Assembly: GCA_963971425.1 (NCBI GenBank)
Contig: OZ020515.1
Location: 5,596,291-5,660,290 of the forward strand
From: Bryoerythrophyllum caledonicum
Lineage: Eukaryota > Streptophyta > Bryopsida > Pottiales > Pottiaceae
Direction: 5' to 3'
Length of the DNA stretch: 64,000 nucleotides
In this document: positions 57,540 through 64,000 of the stretch, one piece after another
Layout of the letters: each line of letters starts with the position of its first letter
How positions within the stretch are numbered: the first letter of the stretch is position 1
Notes under the pieces: model-generated
The model's input: the letters and a program-made list of their open reading frames with translations, nothing else
Database searches by the model: none
Told to the model about the DNA's origin: nothing
Position numbers and translations under genes: made by a program

Positions 57540-57935
57540 GAACAGGAAGAGCAGGGAGCCGGGGTGATGCGATGTAGGAGGTTGATTCAGAGCAGAGCGG
57601 GAGCGGAGCGGGAAGATGGGATGCTACTGCAGAACGAGGGAGAATGCGGCTGCGGGAGAATGAGGCAGCAGGCTGCGGTGGCTAGGGTTTGGACGGGACC
57701 TCCGCGACTGACCGGGTATTGCCCGGGTATTAGGCACGACAAAATTTTCTTGCTGCAGCTGCCCGGGCAGCGACTCAAGAGCTCCGCAACGACCGTGTGC
57801 AAGGAATACGGTGCTCCTACGAGGAGGGCACATGACCATATGGTCCTTCCATGGCATCTAACATCCGCCAAGCAAAGCTTCAACTCCACCAATGGTGGGC
57901 CACGATTGCAGACCAGACATTGTCTAAAATAGTTG
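57540..57935. other. GC-rich island with a telo-box
   Basis: Markedly more GC-rich than its surroundings, with GCGGTGGCTAGGGTTT near 57675, almost the same unit as the array at 10121. Open frames on both strands reflect the composition. Possibly a promoter or leader of the element containing the frames at 58100-59620. Confidence 0.4.
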
Positions 57936-58099
57936 TTCGTATTCTAGCCCTTACGTGTTCAGCTAGCTCTTGCGAACGAAACTGAAGTATGTATTCTTTT
58001 GTCCACAATAAGAGCTGAAATAGATAAGCGCCGGAAAAGGCTGCGTCATTGGTGTATATTTATACCAATAGCCGATGCCTTCAATAAAGACTAGGGGCC

Positions 58100-59621
58100 G
58101 ATCCCGTTCGATGGTACGATGCAAATATTTACTCAGAGGATTCCGACCTAGATGCCCTGAGGCCGATCCCGGTGGGTGACCGTAATTGTGAATTTGATGT
58201 GTTGATAGCCAAGGAAGAGGAGGAGCACGATATGGAAGCTCTCCGCTCTCAACTAGAGTACCGGGGGAATCCTAATATTTGGGCGGAAGGCGCTGATCAC
58301 CTTGAGGAAACAAGAAACCATTATGGAGATAATGACGACGTAGAAGAAGAATTGGCTCAAGGTCGTTGTAGACTTTGGAATCGAAGTCCTCGTCGCAGTC
58401 CTTCGCCTCATCTTCCTCAAAATGAGGGCATTCATGAAGTGCATCCTTTGTCTACTTACTTAGAAAGTGACATCCCAAATGTGGCTAACCTTGAAGAGCC
58501 TCAAATCGGGGGGGGGATGTCGGGAACGTTCGTGACGATGACAATTCCCCATCAAATTATGGAGGTGGAAATGGAGATGCCGACAACAAAGGAGCCGGAG
58601 GGAACGTGGTAAATACTGCAACTCGAAATTCGGAAGGATCGGTTGAAAATCGGTATGGCCAGGGGAGCCTTCTTGGAATGGGTGCATCATTTCGTAGCAC
58701 TGGAGTGGTTCAAGGAGACTCTGACACAAATGTTGAAAACACAAGAATTGTAGAGACGGCTCCAAGAAATGAAAGGGTTGTTAATGTGCGAAGGCGTTTT
58801 GACCTGGAATATGTAGACCCCTCTGATGCTTTTGCATTCACAGAGGACCTTGAGCCACCGGTTGTGGTGTTGCCTACTGTTATTAATGACCTGAATACAC
58901 CAACGCCGCCTTCCCGGAATTTCTCTTCTCCTAAAATGACGAATGCCATGTATCGACCTTCCCAACAAAGTGTAGGCGATGAGGGACGGGTCTAAACACT
59001 TCCGCTACTACTGCCACAAATAGCAGACCCCCTTTGGTCGCTAGAATGGGGCCAATTCATCCAATGGGTTAATATCAACAAGGCAGTGGATGGACTAATG
59101 CTCGTGGAGGGTCTAAAGGCCGTGGAGTAGCTAGAGGCCATGGAGGAAGAAACAACGGCAAAGCATCATCCTCAAGGCCTTGTAGACGTCCCCTCATTGA
59201 AATAGGGGCACAAGATCCAAACGTGGTTGTACAACCATTTTTGGACACGTATGTTCTAGGACGTTCTTCATCAACGACTGCATTTATTGTTTTGAGTCGA
59301 GTTCCTTGTCCTACCAACAGCTCAACTATAAATTCCGATGGTGATGATCCTCACGCACATCGACAAAAGAGATTCAGAAGCTCGCATTGCCATGGTGAAA
59401 GAGTCGTAGAGCTTCGCTATGACAACTCTGAAGTAAAGGGCTTTTGGACTATGGATGGTAGCAATGGAGAATACGAACATGAGAGCGATGAAGGTGCTAA
59501 TGATGACAACGGTTCGGATTGCGATAAGGCACTAGATGATGATAATATCATCATTCCAGATGCGGTTATGGGTGGTCCGTCTACCGAAGGAGTGCGTAGA
59601 TCGAGCCGTTTGAATAATTAA
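58100..59621 (+). pseudogene. Acidic unknown protein, broken over three frames
   Basis: Coding-like sequence in three successive frames: about 58130-58610 (SDLDALRPIPVGDRNCEFD, Glu/Asp-rich, many Pro/Ser), 58606-58995 (NVRRRFDLEYVDPSDAFAFTED) and 59223-59621 (NPNVVVQPFLDTYVLG ... GVRRSSRLNN and stop). The end is a strongly acidic tail with a basic tip. About 420 bp further on lies a hAT-like terminus, so this may be the C-terminal part of an hAT-type transposase, but no catalytic motif is visible. Indels or introns separate the frames. Confidence 0.4.
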
Positions 59622-59989
59622 CGGACAAGAAAAGTAGCTACGTATATGTATGCGAAATCAAGAGAGTTGTGATAATTCATAGAAGAAGCTACGAGATTAA
59701 AAAGTTTTTTAGATAACTAGTGCCAATATTATTTGGTTTGGAAGTATGAAATCAGAGCATTGTTGTTATATCGTGAAATGATTTAATGTAATGGACAGCT
59801 TCAGATTTCAAACATTTAGATCCCCCTAGGTGAATGATGCAGGGGCGGGGATGCCGCCATTAGGGTCGGGGACGTTGTTGCCCTAGCACCACCGTGCCGT
59901 GACATGTCTGAATATGACATGTCCATCATAGTAAAAATTTCTAACCTGCAAAAAATTATTGGACGCATTTCAGGCAATCCATCCGAACC

Positions 59990-60039
59990 GTCTGCCTGTC
60001 CTATCGGATTACCCTAACCCGTCCGTTATGACAACCCTG
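59990..60039 (-). mobile_element. hAT-like terminus
   Basis: Ends CCGTCCGTTATGACAACCCTG, the same as the end at 39016 for the last 11 bases. The Gypsy fragment starts within about 10 bp, so the element probably inserted into it. Confidence 0.5.
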
Positions 60040-60043
60040 AGCG

Positions 60044-61450
60044 GTGGCTTTATGGTCTCATAAGGAGAGAGATCGGGTTCTACAACGAGCTAAGAGGTTT
60101 GTGTGGGAGAGGACTCACCTTATGAGATTGCGGCCAGATGGTACTAAGAAGGTAGTACCAGTTCCAATAGAAAGAGTAAAACTGATTAAAGGCACACATG
60201 AGGACCTTGGACACTTTGGAGTGCGGAGGACTTATAGTCTATTTCAGATTCACTATTGGTGGCGTGGAATGCAATCCCAAGTGCAAGCTTTGGTGGCCTG
60301 GTGTATAGTGTGTGACCGTGTACGAGCTTCTTTTAACGCTCCGATGCCACAATTACAACAATTGTCAATTATGGGCTTAGGATATAGATGGAGCTTGGAT
60401 TTTGCAGGTCCTTTGCCAGTGACACCTTGACACAACAAGTATGTGTTGGTGATCATCGAGAATTTTTTGAAATTGATAGAGTTAGTGGCATTGCCTGATA
60501 AGTTTAGTGCGGGGGACGCTTCTTCGTTTCTTGACCGTGTTCTGAGTCGCTTTGAAACTCCAGCAGAGGTACTCACAGACCAAGGGAGAGAATTCTTGGG
60601 TGAGTTTCAGACGTTGTGTGAGCAAACAATGATTGATCATCACACTACTTCAAGGGATCACCCCGAAGCATATAGATTGGCGGAACGCATGGTGGGAACC
60701 GTCAAGAAGGGGCTCTGGAAGTACAGCTTGAAGAAAGGACATCACCATGATTGGGATTTGCTGCTACCGTGGATAACAATAGGCTATCGGTTCAGCAAAT
60801 AAGCGTCCTTGGCGTCTTTTTCACCTTACTATCTGTTGTTCGGAAGGCACCCGGTTTTACCGATTTGGAAGGCCATTCAAGTAGATGTTGACACCGTGTT
60901 GGCTAACATGGACAATCCAGACACATGGGCTCAAATGTGTGAGCAATGTGCAGATTTGTTCAAAAGGGTGATGCCTGTGGCATTGGAGAACCTTTCCATT
61001 GCTCAACATTGAGATACGTTGCGCTATGCTATAATACGGGGAGGTGGTTATCAATCGCAGGTGCGGCGTTTCACGCTTGGAAACTATGTGTATTTGCAGC
61101 AAGCAACGCCCTCCACCTTGGATGTGATAGCATGAAGGATAATTTTGAGAGTTTGTGAGGTGAAGGACTCAGGGGTGTTAGTGTTGGAGGGTTGTGATGG
61201 TAAGATGTGGAATGATCACACGCACAATTGTGCGCCTTGCCACTTGCCATACATTGATGGGACAATACACTCTGGCCTCTCTCACATCTCTGTTAGATTA
61301 CGTTGTCGGTTGTGTGGTAGCGCCAAATGGGCAGCCACTCTGATTATTTGTGATTTATGTTATACGGGGTCGCATTTAGAATGCTTAACTCGACCTTTTT
61401 TGGAGGTACCAGTGGGTCAATGGTCTTGTCCTGAGTGTTTAGCACGTTGA
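60044..61450 (+). pseudogene. Gypsy (Ty3) integrase region with a C-terminal PHD finger
   Basis: One frame, no frameshift, four internal stops (TGA 60428, TAA 60800, TGA 61010, TGA 61133). The integrase zinc motif is HEDLGHFGVRRT...CIVC. The catalytic core has Asp in RWSLDFAGPLP, Asp in LTDQGREFLG, and Glu 35 positions later in LAERMVGTVKKG. It then has YRFSK-*-ASLASFSPYYLLFGR and a GPY/F-like region. The last 50 codons are CRLCGSAKWAATLIICDLCY ... HLECL ... WSCPECLAR, the C4-H-C3 pattern of a PHD finger, a histone-tail reader. It could steer integration to particular chromatin. Reverse transcriptase and upstream parts are missing; the fragment begins at a hAT-like end. Confidence 0.85.
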
Positions 61451-61659
61451 GGGTCTGAGTAGACAAAGTCTAGCATTAAAAATGTGTTAGAGGCAATTAA
61501 CAATGGCGCTCTACTTGCACCCGGCCTACCCTTTGTTTGTTGAGTCTTTTAGAGTCTTTTCATGTGGACCACATTGATTCTATGGTTTTGAGAGGTTTTC
61601 ATTCACGGTTATCATTCAGTTTACACATAAACTGTGTGGTTCGCCAGAGTGAAAAAGGA

Positions 61660-61700
61660 CTTTAGCACGGGCGAAGGGGGCAAGTAAAGGGGTACTTGTA
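61660..61700 (+). promoter_or_regulatory. Candidate polypurine tract and 3' LTR start of the Gypsy element
   Basis: GGGCGAAGGGGGCAAGTAAA GGGG, a purine-rich run, is followed by a TG at 61697 (TGTAGACC). This is the layout of a polypurine tract and LTR start, about 220 bp after the end of the pol frame. The LTR end and a second LTR are not visible. Confidence 0.4.
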
Positions 61701-62118
61701 GACCACTTACTACTTCTTGGTGTACGAGGTTATGAGTCATTTATTTCTTTTCCCTAAGTCTGGATTGCTGATTGTGTGTAAGTGTGTATTGTTTTATTGT
61801 TTAATAGAGGTAACGGTGGTGGTTGTGTCACCGTTACTCTCAAGTTGTCTCTGAATGTGCGCTCTCACCTGATTAACACGATGTTATTTGGGCACGATGC
61901 GGTTGTGCTCGACAGGTCCAATGCGCCATTGCCTCTTCAGGAGTAGTCTCCTTGAAGTGGTGATAGAGGTGGATCAGGAAGGGACATATTGGCGAGCGTT
62001 TGGCGTTGTTGACACCCTTCTCCAACCTAATCACTACATCCTTTATAATAATTGCCTAGTTCACCATCCTTTCTCCAAGATAGGAAGCATACAAGGTGTT
62101 AGCAAGGGTGATTGTGAA
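61701..62118. other. Possible 3' LTR of the Gypsy element
   Basis: No gene seen. If the purine tract is right, this is LTR sequence; there is no second copy in the window to prove it. Confidence 0.3.
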
Positions 62119-62973
62119 TTAAGTAGGTTTTTTGGGGTACAAGATTGATATAAGGAATGCAAAGGCTTGTTTGGCTCGGGGATCGAGACACTCCTGTAAT
62201 GCATAACCATTCTTGGCGTCCTTGGTGTTGAAGCGTCCTTTAGGGTATTTCTCCTTCTTCAGACTTGTCCAGCCTGCTCCTTGTCTTGGAAGTCTATACA
62301 CCTCCTGCCACATTCCTATGGTCCACCTATTCGGACAAGTCCGGATGTTATCTCCCTCTAGCTTAGATAACGGGACATGTCATATCTCTTGCACGGTTGA
62401 CTCCACACAAAAGCCCAAATAGAAATCAAGAGAAGAGAGACAATCCATCCGTAGAAGATCCTACTTGAACTTGGTGAGTTCAAGAGGATCCTCAGGAATT
62501 ATAGAAGAGATCTCCTTCACCATGGAGGTTGTTGTGTGTGAGGAGGATCCAGGTGCCATTTGGCATTTGGACGTCGTCGTGATCTCCTTCCTTGCCGCGG
62601 TCCTGATCTCCTTCCTTGCCACGGTCATGCTCTCCTTCCTTGCCGCGGTCATGCTCTCCTTCCTTGCCGCGGTCATGCTCTCCTTCCTTGCCGCGGTCTT
62701 GCTCTCTTTCCTTGCCGCGGTCGTGCCCTCCTTCCTCGCCGCGGTCCTGCTCTCCTTCCTCGCCGCAGTTCTGCTCTCCTTCCTCGCCACGGTTCTGCTC
62801 TCCTTCCTCGCTGCGGTCTTGCTCTCCTTCCTCGCTGCGGTCTTGCTCTCCTTCCTCGCCGTGGTCATGCTCTCCTTCCTTGCTGCGGTCCTAGCATTTG
62901 GCCTTGGACTCGATCTTAGAGTTCGGGCCTTAGGCTCGGGCCTTGGAATTTGGGCCTTGGGCTCCAAGTGCAA
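62119..62973 (-). pseudogene. Unknown element protein with ARKES octapeptide repeats
   Basis: From ATG 62973: a Pro/Arg-rich start, then about 13 repeats of the octapeptide TAARKES(K/R/M) encoded by the 24-bp minisatellite at 62585-62896. Next comes DPLELTKFK to a stop at 62461-62463. In another frame the coding sense continues with LEGDNIRTCPNRWTIGMWQE, GAGWTSLKKEKYPKGRF and DPRAKQAFAFLISILYPKKP to 62119. The last block looks like a conserved domain that I remember only from multi-copy, uncharacterised proteins of non-seed plants. A role as retroelement or DNA-element protein is inference. Confidence 0.5.
62585..62896 (-). repeat. 24-bp coding minisatellite, 13 units
   Basis: Thirteen units in exact 24-bp register, plus-strand consensus TCCTTCCTTGCCGCGGTCAT GCTC. 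No unit breaks the register, and substitutions are mostly silent or conservative on the minus strand, where it encodes the charged octapeptide. Confidence 0.92.
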
Positions 62974-62989
62974 ATTCTACCTTTAAGGA

Positions 62990-64000
62990 CTACTCTTATT
63001 ATTTTTAAGGTTTTTAAGTAAGTCATGATTTTTCTTTCTCTTATCTTAACTAGAAATCGACATAAGTTTAGTACTAACTCTCAAACTTAACTATATAGTC
63101 CAAGTTTAACACTCCTAACAAACTAACTAAAAAAATTTGAAAATTTGTGGTACGACAGAAGGTTAGTGATAAATTGATCCTAAGTTGTTGTGACTATTTG
63201 GAATCAACGGAAATATAGGTGTACGCTACGCACAGAGCTCAAAACCTCCAAAAAGCAACTACAACCACGCCCTTCAAGCAAGTCTAAGCAGAAAGCTCAA
63301 AACGAGAGATTGCACATTTGTTGACTTACCTTGGAATTGCGTCATCAAGGGGCCAATCCAATGCCACAAATACCAATGGCATCTGCTTCAATGAAGAGCT
63401 ACAAACAACACCAATAATACAATTTAACTTGATTGAATGTACACAACTCCTTAAAGCAGAAGAATTCAATTGGCAACTACAACTTACCGTCAACCTCTCT
63501 TTGAAAATCAAGGTCTCTGAAGCTCAAAAGTAATATTTAAGGATCAAAACATCAAGAAGGGTGCTCTCTCTACAACACAAATACTAAAATCCAATCCAAA
63601 ATGACACGATTAAATCTATCATTTTTGCATAAGTTAATAAAAGAAATATAAATAATAGAGCAAAATGTAGTATAATAACTCGCAAAACATTTTCAACAAG
63701 TCTTTTCGACTCAGGTGGTTTTGATGTTTAGTACTTTGAGAGACATGTCTTTTGGCAATTTGGAATCTATCTGACAATGCAAAAAGTTCCGAGTTTGAAA
63801 AAGAAATATCCGAGAGGACTATTTCATGTAAATTTTATTAAATGCACACCATGTTATTGTAATAACCATTGCAAACTGTTATAGCAAAACAACGAGCTCT
63901 CTATGCATGCCATCAACAAAACTTCAACAACAAATTCAAAAAGCTCTCAGATAGCTACTCCAACAATTGCAAAACCTCCATTATCAAGGAGAAAAAGAGA
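62990..64000. other. Non-coding end of the window
   Basis: AT-rich sequence with no credible gene or repeat that I could recognise. Confidence 0.4.

Noticed and set aside
62465-62986. Plus-strand hydrophobic repeat protein (SFLAAV repeats)
   Set aside because: It is the mirror of the minus-strand octapeptide frame. The minus frame continues into a domain-like segment and the plus frame does not.

Overview
This is nuclear DNA from a land plant. It contains a TIR-NB-ARC resistance-gene relic, canonical GT-AG introns, plant-type Copia, Gypsy, MULE and hAT-like elements, telo-box motifs, and no operon-like gene spacing. Several families (DUF7869-like proteins, a lineage-type kinase with HNDLSPDN/DWG, a Copia element primed by a half initiator tRNA, a Gypsy integrase ending in a PHD finger) suggest a non-seed plant or another large repeat-rich genome. 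I cannot name the species. The two runs of exactly 200 N are unsized scaffold gaps. I see no intact host gene: the window is a nest of mobile elements in different states of decay.

Layout. 1-1135: TNL immune-receptor pseudogene, minus strand. 1392-16446: a tRNA-derived SINE with an 11-bp target duplication, split by a 14.7-kb DNA element (1595-16297) with perfect 24-bp terminal inverted repeats and a 3-4 bp duplication. The element carries two large divergent genes: an unrecognised protein on the minus strand (2799-6478, hit by a 353-bp CACTA-type hairpin MITE) and a DUF7869-type protein on the plus strand (12529-15720). Between them lie 6 kb of duplicated non-coding DNA with palindromes and telo-box arrays. 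16447-20110: non-coding DNA with several MITEs. 20106-25354: a complete Copia element (two 324-bp LTRs, 5-bp target duplication) with a decayed polyprotein. 26535-36105: a hAT-like terminus, a kinase-like gene (27423-28907, one in-frame stop), inverted copies of the big element's non-coding DNA, a truncated LINE and a converging 410-codon gene with a 61-residue internal duplication. 36106-37747: a non-autonomous element with ~230-bp TIRs inside another SINE copy. 38290-41348: a hairpin array, a second hAT-like end and a gag-like open frame interrupted only by stops. 46526-50773: a 5'-truncated LINE (RT thumb, RNase H, zinc knuckle, PD-(D/E)XK-like end) whose 3' tail matches the SINE tail. 52562-55702: a MULE transposase gene with introns and a SWIM finger. 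58100-61450: acidic orphan frames, a hAT-like end and a Gypsy integrase with a PHD finger. 62119-62973: a minus-strand frame with a 24-bp coding minisatellite.

The main result is the nested SINE / 14.7-kb element structure. It places a DUF7869-type protein inside an element with clean boundaries and argues that this family acts as a transposase. The second result is a LINE/SINE pair sharing a 3' tail that ends in (TTC)n, which explains how the SINE could be mobilised. No sequence search was possible, so family names rest on motifs read by eye.
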